Under the pieces are notes generated by a model that saw only the letters and a program-made list of their open reading frames with translations, did no database searches and was not told where the DNA came from. Shown here piece after piece: positions 17,201 to 25,831 of a DNA stretch of 64,000 nucleotides (positions are counted from its first letter, which is position 1; every line of letters starts with the position of its first letter). This DNA is from Thalassobacterium sedimentorum (GTDB lineage: Bacteria; Verrucomicrobiota; Verrucomicrobiia; Opitutales; Coraliomargaritaceae): positions 62,001 through 126,000 of the forward strand of contig NZ_JARXIC010000008.1 of assembly GCF_031127905.1 (NCBI RefSeq), written 5' to 3'. Made by a program: the position numbers and the translations under genes.

Positions 17201-20200
17201 CTCTAGACGAGCAAACAGGAGAGTTTACCATATCCAGTCGTATCGAGGGCGATGCAGAAAGCACTCGTCGCCATGCCCGCGGACGCCTTTCACCCAGGCC
17301 CTTGGAAGCGGAAACCGCCTATTTCCCAAATATTCAAACTTGGCACGATCGCTGCCAACATGAAGTGCCCCGTAGCACTTTCTACGATCGGCTACAGCGT
17401 CGTGGTTTAGAATATGGCCCTCACTTTCGTCCGGTTCAGTCCACCCAGACAGATGGGGTCCACTTTTTAGCCGAAGTGGAGGGCATGCCTGAGACAGCCG
17501 ATCCAGCGCACCTGATCCATCCCACACTCCTCGACGGAGCCCTGCAACCGGTACTCTATGTTGCCAAAGGCGAACGAATGGTTCCTGTATCCATCGCATG
17601 CCTACGCTTTCACGCATCGCCAAGTACGCATAAAATCATCGCCTTCGGTTGTATTAATCACGAGACCGACACGAGCTTGAATGCCGATGTGTTTGTTTGC
17701 GATGAAACCGGTAAACCTCTAATCACAATCGAGGGCATCACTTGCCAGTCCATAGGCGGCTCTAGCGAATCCGCGCTACCTCCCATCTATTTGCCCGATT
17801 GGCGTGCGCCCGAGCCAGTGCAGGCTGTCGCAGGTTCATTCGACTGGAATGCTTGGCAGCTCATCGCAGAAGCCTCTGCTTCGGTTAATTCGCTCGAAGC
17901 CGCACTGTGCGATGCTGGCGTCCAACAACTACCTTTTACGAAGTCCAACGGAGACAGCGAACAAAGCAGCTGCTTAGATCTACAAGGCAAGGAACAACTG
18001 TTGTTTCTGCTACCAGCAATCGACGCAAGCGACGATCCCTATCAAAGCATACGAGCCCTCAACCTATGCTTCCTCGCTCTATTGCGGGAACTGAAACAAC
18101 AAGCGTTTGAAGGGCAACTCGTCCTCATCACCAACAGTCCTCCTCACGAAGCTAGCCCGAGCGTGAACGCCATCTCGGCACTGGCTGCACTGGGGCAAAA
18201 TGAAATCGAAGGTTTACATACCCGTTGTATTTACCTCGCCACCAGTGATTCCAAACAAGCACTCAAATCCTTAGAGGCCGAACTGTCGCAAGAAGCCACT
18301 GGCGAAGTCTGGCTTGATCAGGACGAACGTCGCAGCCCTTGCTTAACCAAGCAGGTGCCGCAAGCGATCGAAATCGCACCCGAGCAAGTGTCCCTCTCGG
18401 AGCCCGTACACCTCGTCGCCAATGACGGCAAAAAACTAAGTGATCTGAGTTTCCAACGTTGCCAACGTGCGGTGCCACAAGCAGGCGAAGTCGAATTACG
18501 AATCCACAGTTCAGCACTCAACTATAAAGATCTATTAAAGATCTACGGTAAGCTCCATCCACTGGTCCTACGTGACACCTTCTTTGGCGAAACGCTCGGC
18601 ATGGAAGTCTATGCTGAAGTCATCGCCCTAGGCAGCAACACCAGTGATGAACTGCAAGTGGGCGATCCTGTCATCGCCCTACTTCCAGATGCATTTCGCT
18701 CCTTTGCGACCGTGCCAGAAACTTTCGTAGTTAAAGCCCCCAGCGGTTGGGGAGCAAACGCCGCCTCGATTCCTGTAGTCTATTTAACCGCAGTGCATGG
18801 CTTAGAGAAGTTGGCACAACTGCAAGCAGGCGAACGTGTCTTGATCCATCAAGCCACTGGCGGACTCGGGCTCGCCGCAATTGACGTGGCTCGCAAAGCC
18901 GGTGCCGAAATTTTCGCAACCGCGGGCAGTAAAGCGAAACGTGAATGGCTACAGCAGGCAGGCATTCAGCACGTCTTCCCTTCGCGCGACTTATCCTTTG
19001 TAGAAAGCATACTCTCCGCCACCGCTGGTGAAGGGGTCGATGTGATTCTGAGCGCGCAGACTGGACTGGCGCAAAAAGAAAGCCTGAACCTACTCAAACC
19101 AGGTGGTCGCTACATTGATGTTGGCAAAAAAGACATCATCAACGATAGCGGACTGCCACTACGCGCGTTTAATCGCAATCTACTCTTCGCTGCGGTCGAC
19201 ATCGATCGCCTACTGGTAGAACGTCCCGCGTACATTCGAGGTCTGATGCAAGGCATCGTCGCGGACTTCGAATCAGGCAGCTTCCAAGGCGTCGCCACGG
19301 AGTCATTCCCTGCCGCTCAGATTGAAGCCGCTTTTAACAAAATGGCACAGAGTAAGCATCAGGGTAAGATACTGATCGATTTTTTAAACGGCAGTGTCGA
19401 AACGACTCCAGCGGAGACGAGCAAGTCGGTGGCTCGTAAGACAGGTGCTTACTTAATCACAGGAGGCACTTCTGGCTTTGGTCTGGAAACAGCCAAGTGG
19501 CTGGCTCGTAAAGGTGCCGGTCGTGTTGTGCTACTCAGCCGGCGCGGTGATGCAGTGCCAGGCCTGGCGGATAAACGTGCGGCCATCGAAGAAGAAGGCG
19601 CCGAAGTCGTCGTGATCAAAGGCGATGCCACCCTTGTCGCAGACTTACAGCAAGCACGCACAGCGATGAGCACCGATGGCTTCACACCGGCAGGCATCAT
19701 CCACGGTGCCATGGTACTCGAAGATGCATTTCTCGATGAGATGGATGCTAAGCGTTTTGAAGCAGGCTTCCTGCCCAAGGTGGCGGGAGCACTTGCACTG
19801 GAGGCCGTCTTCGGCGGTGCCTCTTTAGACTTCCTCGTATTTTACTCCTCGATCTCAGCGCTCATAGGTAATCGCGGTCAGGCAAATTACATCGCAGCCA
19901 ACGCATTTCTCGATGCCTATGCCCTACGCCTTCGACAAAGAGGCATGCCAGCAATTTCGATCAATTGGGGCGCCCTGAAGGATTCTGGTGTGGTGGCACG
20001 CTCGGCAAGCCTCGAAGGCGCACTCGAAGCGGCCGGTGTTAGAGCACTCAGTGATGAAGAAGCCTTAGCTGCCCTCGAAGTCGTGCTGCAAGCGGATACC
20101 GCCCGCGCGGCAGCAATCGACCTCGACTGGCAGGTCTGGAAACAAGCCCACCCCAAGCTGGCGCAAGACCCTCGCTTCCTAGAGCATGCCGAAGCACCTG

Positions 20201-20538
20201 CTCACGGCCTAGAAAACAAAACCGCCCAAAAATTACTTGCGGAAATCATCGAACTCAAACAGGATGAAAAATCCGCACGGCTCGAGCGGGAAATCGCCGA
20301 GGTTCTTTCCAACGTGCTCAAAGTATCCGCTGACAGTGTCAAACCTGAAGCACGCCTGACCGATATGGGCGTCGACTCACTTCTAATGCTGGAATTAAGC
20401 CTTGGCCTCAAAGAACGCACCGGTATTCCATTCACAGCGATGGAACTGCTAAAAGGCCCCAACGTCCGAGAATTGGCTCAAGTGCTGCTAACCAGGTTAA
20501 CCGGTCAAGATACCTCTACCACCCCGACTCAAAACTAA
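14266..20538 (+). CDS. Highly reducing single-module type I polyketide synthase (KS-AT-DH-ER-KR-ACP)
   Basis: A 2090-residue multidomain synthase. KS (about 1-430): C175 in DTACSSSL, H310 in EAHGTGT, H350 in NFGHTEAAAG. AT (about 535-840): S627 in GHSVGE. DH (about 890-1170): H925 in KDHRVQGQTVFPG. ER (about 1405-1710): NYKDLL and the NADPH loop ATGGLGLAA. KR (about 1725-1990): TGGTSGFGLE and Y1875 in GQANYIAANAFLDAYA. ACP: S2038 in MGVDSLLML. With all reductive domains it could make a saturated, fatty-acid-like chain iteratively. There is no thioesterase, so release must use another enzyme. A methyltransferase and phosphorelay genes follow on the same strand with small gaps or overlaps. Product and extender unit are unknown; the AT motif VAYHSP does not settle specificity. 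Confidence 0.95.
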   Translation: MKIAILGIGLRFPPNCNNLDSLWRLLETGGDAIVPVPKDRWDPRRFTDKDPDRPGKNYVAKGGYLRENPRLFDPAVFGISPREAHGLDPQQRVLLETTWEAFEDAGIPIERQDGARTGVFVGGFCLDHLLQINHPANRLLASSHSATSATMTILSNRLSYVFNLRGPSFTLDTACSSSLVALHCACQSLISGETTMALAGGVNIMMRPEFPLMMSKGRFLSEHANCRAFDASAGGYVRGEGAGLLLLKPLDAALADGDSIHAVIEGTGVNQDGRTPGISLPNSEAQEELMREVYTRAGVAPAEVDYVEAHGTGTQAGDPLEARALDSVFREGRDAEQKLLVGSIKTNFGHTEAAAGVAGVIKAVLVLKHRQVPPTLHFKTPNPKIPFSKYLFRIADAKEALPSISEKPVLHVGVNSFGYGGTNGHVVLSSAPELPSASPCKEAEPPFTLFPLSARSPEALRESASRLAFYVRRNKTASLSDLYHTLAHRKSLLNYRAGIVASDTKDLRQKLMLASNGDEQDGLRISNEPVEATRPVFVYTGMGPQWWAMGRELFETEPVCAQVLDEVEAIFRPLSGWSLKEAMLAKEADSPMMKTEVAQPANLVIQLALTRLWQQWGIEPAAVIGHSVGEVTSAVVAGVYTLEEAVLVSYHRSRLQAKEAGKGGMLAVGLPEAEVGELLTGRPGVSIAAVNSFSSVTLSGDHEELKAIAAELEAREVFHRALRVEVAYHSPQMDPIEAPILEALASLDPKPARIPLFSTVSAEQSTGAEWTADYWWRNVRQPVRFASGIQALIEQEHSLFLEVGPHPVLGNSIQEVAADSGKRCRTVFSLRRKEPEQATLHNNLAALFTLGVTPDWNAVGPRDGSFVRLPSYPWQRQLYWQETADSEMDRVGLPGPVYQNTRIHASQKTWDVEINDAFFPFVKDHRVQGQTVFPGMGYIESALFLQQSAMGEASTCLRDVDFEAVLIMNPNKLQRLVSSLDEQTGEFTISSRIEGDAESTRRHARGRLSPRPLEAETAYFPNIQTWHDRCQHEVPRSTFYDRLQRRGLEYGPHFRPVQSTQTDGVHFLAEVEGMPETADPAHLIHPTLLDGALQPVLYVAKGERMVPVSIACLRFHASPSTHKIIAFGCINHETDTSLNADVFVCDETGKPLITIEGITCQSIGGSSESALPPIYLPDWRAPEPVQAVAGSFDWNAWQLIAEASASVNSLEAALCDAGVQQLPFTKSNGDSEQSSCLDLQGKEQLLFLLPAIDASDDPYQSIRALNLCFLALLRELKQQAFEGQLVLITNSPPHEASPSVNAISALAALGQNEIEGLHTRCIYLATSDSKQALKSLEAELSQEATGEVWLDQDERRSPCLTKQVPQAIEIAPEQVSLSEPVHLVANDGKKLSDLSFQRCQRAVPQAGEVELRIHSSALNYKDLLKIYGKLHPLVLRDTFFGETLGMEVYAEVIALGSNTSDELQVGDPVIALLPDAFRSFATVPETFVVKAPSGWGANAASIPVVYLTAVHGLEKLAQLQAGERVLIHQATGGLGLAAIDVARKAGAEIFATAGSKAKREWLQQAGIQHVFPSRDLSFVESILSATAGEGVDVILSAQTGLAQKESLNLLKPGGRYIDVGKKDIINDSGLPLRAFNRNLLFAAVDIDRLLVERPAYIRGLMQGIVADFESGSFQGVATESFPAAQIEAAFNKMAQSKHQGKILIDFLNGSVETTPAETSKSVARKTGAYLITGGTSGFGLETAKWLARKGAGRVVLLSRRGDAVPGLADKRAAIEEEGAEVVVIKGDATLVADLQQARTAMSTDGFTPAGIIHGAMVLEDAFLDEMDAKRFEAGFLPKVAGALALEAVFGGASLDFLVFYSSISALIGNRGQANYIAANAFLDAYALRLRQRGMPAISINWGALKDSGVVARSASLEGALEAAGVRALSDEEALAALEVVLQADTARAAAIDLDWQVWKQAHPKLAQDPRFLEHAEAPAHGLENKTAQKLLAEIIELKQDEKSARLEREIAEVLSNVLKVSADSVKPEARLTDMGVDSLLMLELSLGLKERTGIPFTAMELLKGPNVRELAQVLLTRLTGQDTSTTPTQN

Positions 20539-20591
20539 CTCTACTCTTCGGTTTCCGCCGAAAACTAATATTCATCCCTCTCTCTAATATC

Positions 20592-21989
20592 GTGGAACAG
20601 TCTATCTCTGGCATCGACAGTGTCGTCTCCTTCTCCAACAATCAGGGTGCAAAAGGCCGTGGCACCCTCGTGCACGTCTCGCGGTCCATGGCAGTGTTCG
20701 AGGTGTATAATCCTTTCTCTATCGTGCAGTTGAGTGAGGTGCTAAAAGAAATTGTGATCATGCGCGGCGAGCGGATCATCTATCGCGGCAAAGGTGTGGT
20801 CACCAGTATTGTAACTACAGGCCTAATGACCATTGTCTCGGCAACATTTACTGACAGTTGGAAAGACCCTGGTGCACTACGCCCCAACAAGACACTTGAG
20901 GATGAAATAGAGACCTTTATCGATGGCTGGGAAAAGGGCCACGACCTCTCGGCGTCTTATCAGCTAGTCGTCAATAAAATGTCCAATTTCTTTGCGGAGA
21001 TCAGTCGCTGGTTAGAAGAAGTCGAAGTCGCACTCCTAGAGGATTTCGATAGCAACGACTCCGAAAGTATTCAATTCAAGAACAGTGTCGAAAAGCCTGT
21101 GCTGGAGAAAATGATCGAGTTTTATCGTCTTTTCGAAGCTGAAGCTGCAAAGATTCCTCAAGAAGAAGTCAGCCTGTATAAAGCCTTTGCCCGACGCGAA
21201 TTACATCCATTTATCCTCTGCGCTCCATTTGCACACCGTTCGTTCACCAAACCGCTGGGCTACGCGGGTGACTACGAAATGGTGAATATGATGCTCAAGG
21301 AGTCGCCCAGTAAGGGCAATAACGCCTACGCTCAGATCGTCAACGATCTGCATACCAATGTACCAGCCTGTATCGCCCACTGTAATCGCATCGACTTCTT
21401 GGTCGAATCATTAGGTGACGTAGTCAACCAAGTGCAGGAAGAAATGCGTGTCTGCAATATTCTCAACGTTGGCTGTGGTCCAGCGGTTGAAGTTCAGCGC
21501 TTCATTCGTGACAATGAGCTGTCCGAAGAATGTGTCTTTACATTAATGGATTTCAGTGAAGAAACACTCGAATATACCAATGGTCGCATCAAAGAGGCCA
21601 TTGCCAAATCAGGGCATCAACCAGTAGTGAACATGATCAAACGCTCCATTGACGAGCTATTAAAGGACGTGCACGACAATGATGCCGAAATCGTGCCGAC
21701 TTACGACCTCGTGTATTGTGCCGGGCTGTTTGACTACTTTCCTGACAATGTGTGTCGTAATCTGATCAGTTTATACTACCGCTGGGTAAAGCCAGGCGGC
21801 CGTTTGATCGCCACCAACGTAACGCCAAGTAATCCTGAGCGTTACACACAGGAACATCTGCTGGAGTGGTATCTCATCTATCGTGATGAAGAAACGATGG
21901 CATCGCTCGCCCCCCATGGCACCCAACCTGTGATCGAACTGGACGAAACAGGCGTCAACATCTTCCTGACGATTCACAAAGAAAACTAA
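20592..21989 (+). CDS. PhcB-like SAM-dependent methyltransferase with N-terminal PilZ-like domain
   Basis: A 465-residue protein starting at GTG 20592, 53 bp after the PKS. Residues 1-100 form a small beta-rich, PilZ-like region. The rest matches the family annotated as 'EF 3-hydroxypalmitic acid methyl ester biosynthesis protein' (PhcB): the linker GYAGDYEMVNMM near 224 and a class I methyltransferase core with NVGCGPAVEVQRF near 290 and LVYCAGLFDYFPDN. In Ralstonia PhcB methylates 3-hydroxy fatty acids to volatile quorum signals. Here a likely role is methyl esterification of the PKS-derived acyl chain (inference). Its stop overlaps the kinase ATG by one base (TAATG), showing tight coupling to the sensor gene. 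Family call by pattern; a different O-methyl acceptor is possible. Confidence 0.8.
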   Translation: MEQSISGIDSVVSFSNNQGAKGRGTLVHVSRSMAVFEVYNPFSIVQLSEVLKEIVIMRGERIIYRGKGVVTSIVTTGLMTIVSATFTDSWKDPGALRPNKTLEDEIETFIDGWEKGHDLSASYQLVVNKMSNFFAEISRWLEEVEVALLEDFDSNDSESIQFKNSVEKPVLEKMIEFYRLFEAEAAKIPQEEVSLYKAFARRELHPFILCAPFAHRSFTKPLGYAGDYEMVNMMLKESPSKGNNAYAQIVNDLHTNVPACIAHCNRIDFLVESLGDVVNQVQEEMRVCNILNVGCGPAVEVQRFIRDNELSEECVFTLMDFSEETLEYTNGRIKEAIAKSGHQPVVNMIKRSIDELLKDVHDNDAEIVPTYDLVYCAGLFDYFPDNVCRNLISLYYRWVKPGGRLIATNVTPSNPERYTQEHLLEWYLIYRDEETMASLAPHGTQPVIELDETGVNIFLTIHKEN

Positions 21990-24706
21990 TGTCGACCGCT
22001 CATACAGAAAGCTTGCTGGAGGGACGACTTTCTATTCGCAAAATCCTAGACGGATTCTCGAACCTGCTAGGTAAAACGGAGCCAGCGGACAGCGAACTGA
22101 TGGCTGCGTACCGAGAAACGGATACCGAACGCAGACGCGTACGCTTACACATCGGCATTTGGATCTCAACGATTGGCATGCTCGCGGGTGTAACACTCGA
22201 CTATTTCGTCTATCCCGAACATCTGGGAGCGTTATTTTCAATAAGACTCGTCGCTACACTGGTCCTGTTTCTACTATTATTTGTCTTAAAAAAAAGAAAG
22301 GTTGATCGTGCTCTAGTTAAGAATTTGGGCATCACGATGGCATTTGTAGATAACCTCGCATTTACGACGATGGTCTTCTATCTTGGCGGCGCAACGTCCC
22401 CCTACTATGCGGGGATCAACTTGGTACTGCTCGCTATGTCCGTGCTGCTACCTTGGACCTTGAAAGAGACTTCCGCAGTCTGCCTCGGCTCAATTGCGCT
22501 CTATGCTTTTGCTTGTATGCTTGAAGGCAATCTCTCTGAAACTGGCGTCTTCTCGAGTTTTTTCAACAACACCTATTTTCTAACGATCACAAGTGTAATC
22601 TGTGTAATTTCTGCCCACTTACAAACGCGTGCACGCTTCAGTGACTTCCAACTCCGCCACAGTCTAGACAAGCGCAACCACGAGTTGCAAACCTTGGACC
22701 GACTGAAGACAAATTTCTTCTCTAACGTCACACACGAACTTCGCACGCCCCTCGCCCTCATCCTTGGCCCAATCGACAATGTCTTAAAAGGCCGTGAAAA
22801 GCTAGCCGACCGTCACCACGAAAACCTACTGGTGGCTCAACGAAACTCGCTACGCTTGCTCAAACTCATTAATGATCTACTGGACCTAACTCGTATGGAG
22901 CAAGGAGACAACGTACTCTCTAAAAAGACCTTAAAGCTAAAAGCTTACCTAGTCGAAATCGTCGACTCCGTTCGCCACCTAGCGACGGCCAAGGGCGTCA
23001 GCTTGAGCGTGGAGCCCAACAGTGAGTCCATCTATCTCGAAGCCGATCCTGCCAGGATGGAAAAGGTCATTCTTAACTTGTTAACCAATGCGATCAAATT
23101 CACAAGTCGAGGAGGCGCAATCAAAGTTGGCTACAAGACGCTTCCTGAAGAAAAGATTGCCATCTACGTAGAAGACAACGGGGCCGGCATCCACCAGAAA
23201 GACCTGAACAAGATCTTCGACCGCTTTTATCAAGTTTCAGGAGAAGGCGGCTCGAGTGAACAGGGCGTCGGCATCGGCCTCGCTCTGGCCAAAGAACTGA
23301 TCAAACAACACGACGGCCAACTCGAAGTCGAAAGTGAGCCGCAAAAAGGTTCCCGCTTCACCATGATCTTGCCGGGCTCACTGCCGCTGAGCAGTCGTTC
23401 GCCCGACGTCGTAGCACACGGCTCCCCTGACGCAGTTCAAAATTCGCCGCAACTTACAAACGATGTAGACCAGCCTCTCTTACAAGCCTTTCGCTCGGCC
23501 GACCGCACCTTAGTTAACCGTAATTCTGAAAGTGATGAGATTTCCGTATCAGGCAGCGGTGATCAAGTCGTGCTGATTATCGAGGATGAGCCAGACATGA
23601 TGCGTTACATCACCAGTCTGCTGAACGAACACTTCAAGCTCGTAAGTGCACGCGATGGGCGCAATCTTGAATACTTAATCGAAACCTATGATCCGCAGCT
23701 AATCCTGCTCGACTGGATGCTACCAGGCCGTGACGGCCTCACCCTTTGCCGAGAAATTCGTAAAGATAACCGCAACAATGCACGCAAGGTTGTAATGCTG
23801 ACCGCACGCGTCGATGAAGCCTCCAAAGTCCACGCACTCGAAGCTGGCTCCGATGACTTCCTGCTCAAGCCATTCAGTAGCATCGAGCTCATTACACGTA
23901 TTAATAACCTGATACGCAATGCCACACTGCAAATCAGCCTCAAGCAATCTAACTTAGAACTGAAAGAAACACTGCAAAGATTGCAAGAGACCGAAGCGCA
24001 CCTCATTCAAAGCGAAAAAATGAATGCACTCGGCTCACTCTCTGCAGGACTACTGCACGAGATCAACAATCCACTCAATTACGTTTTCTCAGGAATTCAA
24101 ATTCTTGAGATGCAAAACGACAGTTTCGATGATGAAACCAAGGAAATGATTGGTGACATCAAGGAAGGTCTGGTGAGGGTGAACGATGTGATGAAGGACC
24201 TCACCACCTTCGCCTACCCCGAAAAGCCGGGGCAGGTGTCTGAATTCCCCCTCATCGAAGCTTTTCGAGCCGCCGAGAAAATCACTTCTAAAGAAACAAT
24301 GGGCGTCGACGTCCAGGTCGATCTACCCAGTGAATTAATTGTTAAGGGACAAAAGACTCAGTTGATGCACGTATTTATCAATCTACTAACCAATGCAGGC
24401 AAAGCACTGGTCGAGCACCCCAGCGAGCGTCCCAAAGAAATCAAGGTGAGCGCAGAACGCATCGAAGACACCATCAAACTCGTCTTCCACGACAACGGCA
24501 TCGGTATATCGGAAACCATTCGTAAGCGTATCTTTGAACCCTTCTTCACCACCCGCGATGTCGGTAAAGGCATGGGCATGGGCCTATCAATTTGCCGCAC
24601 CATTATCGAAAACCACGGCGGTTCTATTTCAGTCGACTCCAAAGTTGACCACTTTACTATCTTCACTATCCATATTCCAGTAACGAAGGCAAACGATCCA
24701 AAATGA
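21989..24706 (+). CDS. Six-TM hybrid histidine kinase with two kinase cores (HK-REC-HK)
   Basis: A 905-residue membrane sensor. About six hydrophobic segments occupy residues 45-215. They are followed by HisKA with H249 (THELRTP), an ATPase domain (NLLTNAIKF, DNGAGI, GVGIGLALAKELI), a receiver with D575 (LILLDWMLPG), a coiled coil, and a second HisKA/ATPase with H690 (LLHEINNPL; FEPFFTTRD; GMGMGLSICRTI). The N-terminal membrane sensor with no periplasmic domain is like PhcS/LqsS kinases that detect hydrophobic signals. Two kinase cores separated by a receiver are uncommon and could allow an internal phosphorelay. The gene overlaps the upstream methyltransferase by one base and the next regulator by four (ATGA), so sensor, signal methyltransferase and regulator are coupled. 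Ligand is inferred, not shown. Confidence 0.9.
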   Translation: MSTAHTESLLEGRLSIRKILDGFSNLLGKTEPADSELMAAYRETDTERRRVRLHIGIWISTIGMLAGVTLDYFVYPEHLGALFSIRLVATLVLFLLLFVLKKRKVDRALVKNLGITMAFVDNLAFTTMVFYLGGATSPYYAGINLVLLAMSVLLPWTLKETSAVCLGSIALYAFACMLEGNLSETGVFSSFFNNTYFLTITSVICVISAHLQTRARFSDFQLRHSLDKRNHELQTLDRLKTNFFSNVTHELRTPLALILGPIDNVLKGREKLADRHHENLLVAQRNSLRLLKLINDLLDLTRMEQGDNVLSKKTLKLKAYLVEIVDSVRHLATAKGVSLSVEPNSESIYLEADPARMEKVILNLLTNAIKFTSRGGAIKVGYKTLPEEKIAIYVEDNGAGIHQKDLNKIFDRFYQVSGEGGSSEQGVGIGLALAKELIKQHDGQLEVESEPQKGSRFTMILPGSLPLSSRSPDVVAHGSPDAVQNSPQLTNDVDQPLLQAFRSADRTLVNRNSESDEISVSGSGDQVVLIIEDEPDMMRYITSLLNEHFKLVSARDGRNLEYLIETYDPQLILLDWMLPGRDGLTLCREIRKDNRNNARKVVMLTARVDEASKVHALEAGSDDFLLKPFSSIELITRINNLIRNATLQISLKQSNLELKETLQRLQETEAHLIQSEKMNALGSLSAGLLHEINNPLNYVFSGIQILEMQNDSFDDETKEMIGDIKEGLVRVNDVMKDLTTFAYPEKPGQVSEFPLIEAFRAAEKITSKETMGVDVQVDLPSELIVKGQKTQLMHVFINLLTNAGKALVEHPSERPKEIKVSAERIEDTIKLVFHDNGIGISETIRKRIFEPFFTTRDVGKGMGMGLSICRTIIENHGGSISVDSKVDHFTIFTIHIPVTKANDPK

Positions 24707-25767
24707 GCAAAAACGACTCCCCCACACTACCCGGCATCTTATACGTCGATGACGAGACCCAAGCCCTCAAGTATTTTGCGATGGCTTTCAAAAAGAACTA
24801 CCGCGTCTTCACGGCCGACAACGGCAAGACCGGGCTCGAAATACTGGATGCGCATCACTCCGAAATTTCGATCATCGTATCCGACCAACGCATGCCTGAA
24901 ATGACAGGAGTCGACTTTCTCTCGCAAGTTCGCACTCGCCACCCAAGTAAAGTGCGAATTCTCACCACCGCCTACTCGGACTTGGAAAGTGCCATCCGTT
25001 CAGTCAATGAAGGTAAGATTTACCAATACGTCACGAAGCCCTGGGATTTACAGGACTTCAAGATGGTGCTAAAACGAGCCTACGACTACCATAGTATCCT
25101 CTCTGAGCGCGATCAGCTCATGAGGCTCAAGATGAGCACCCTGCAACGCATCATTCTAGCCGATCGCTTAAAGACCCTTACTGGTGTCGCTCATTCCGGT
25201 TGCATCAAAGAAACGGCACTCTTTATCGACACCCTTTTGGGCATTATTCAGGGCTTACCCCATAGCTTCGATCTAAACCCCGCCTCCGGAGGCGCTGCCA
25301 TGCTGCAACACGGTCTCGCCAAATTCATTAAACAAGAGCGCAGCGCCAACGCTGAGATCCTAAAAGCCTGGCAGTCTGCCGACTTCGAACTCGAGACACG
25401 CATCGCAGCGCTTAACACGGCAACAAAAGATACAGATGCAAGCCAAACGATACAACTGACGATCGAACAAAACAGCGACTCCCTGACGATTCATTGCTCC
25501 ATAGGTGACCACACCCCGCAGCAAGTGCTCAACCAGTGCCTGGGTATTCTTTGTGAAGCGGAACCCTCCCCGCTCGCACTTAATTTCTTCCAACTGCTTG
25601 CAGCGGCACGAAATGCTGGCAAATCTGTGACACTGTGCCCGAAGGCTGGTGCCGAGGACAGTGATTTGCTCTCGATTTCCGCCCAAAGCAACGAAGATGC
25701 GGAACATTTAGAAGAAATCCTTGCCAAACTCTATGATCGTTGGGATTCTGCAAACTTGGGATTCTAA
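24703..25767 (+). CDS. Response regulator, PhcR/PhcQ-like receiver with degenerate C-terminal domain
   Basis: The 354-residue protein begins with a receiver (about 8-125): acidic pair in YVDDE, phosphoacceptor D61 in IIVSDQRMPEMTG, and K in YVTKPWDL. The 'SDQRMP...TTAY...KPWD' signature is shared with RpfG/PhcR/PhcQ-type receivers. The remaining 220 residues start with a helical segment (RLKTLTGVAHSG) that resembles a worn HisKA helix and then a region I cannot assign; no DNA-binding domain, HD-GYP or ATPase boxes are clear. It overlaps the kinase gene by four bases and is therefore the most likely direct partner of that kinase. Confidence 0.82.
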   Translation: MSKNDSPTLPGILYVDDETQALKYFAMAFKKNYRVFTADNGKTGLEILDAHHSEISIIVSDQRMPEMTGVDFLSQVRTRHPSKVRILTTAYSDLESAIRSVNEGKIYQYVTKPWDLQDFKMVLKRAYDYHSILSERDQLMRLKMSTLQRIILADRLKTLTGVAHSGCIKETALFIDTLLGIIQGLPHSFDLNPASGGAAMLQHGLAKFIKQERSANAEILKAWQSADFELETRIAALNTATKDTDASQTIQLTIEQNSDSLTIHCSIGDHTPQQVLNQCLGILCEAEPSPLALNFFQLLAAARNAGKSVTLCPKAGAEDSDLLSISAQSNEDAEHLEEILAKLYDRWDSANLGF

Positions 25768-25831
25768 TTTTCCCGTGGCAACTCACTGCCCGTTTCAGTT
25801 CATTTTTCCGCACCGCTCACGCGGCCCAACA

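Noticed and set aside
14266-20538. PUFA or fatty-acid synthase instead of a PKS
   Set aside because: Single ACP, AT next to KS and a KS-AT-DH-ER-KR-ACP order fit a reducing type I PKS; PUFA synthases have tandem ACPs and other subunits.
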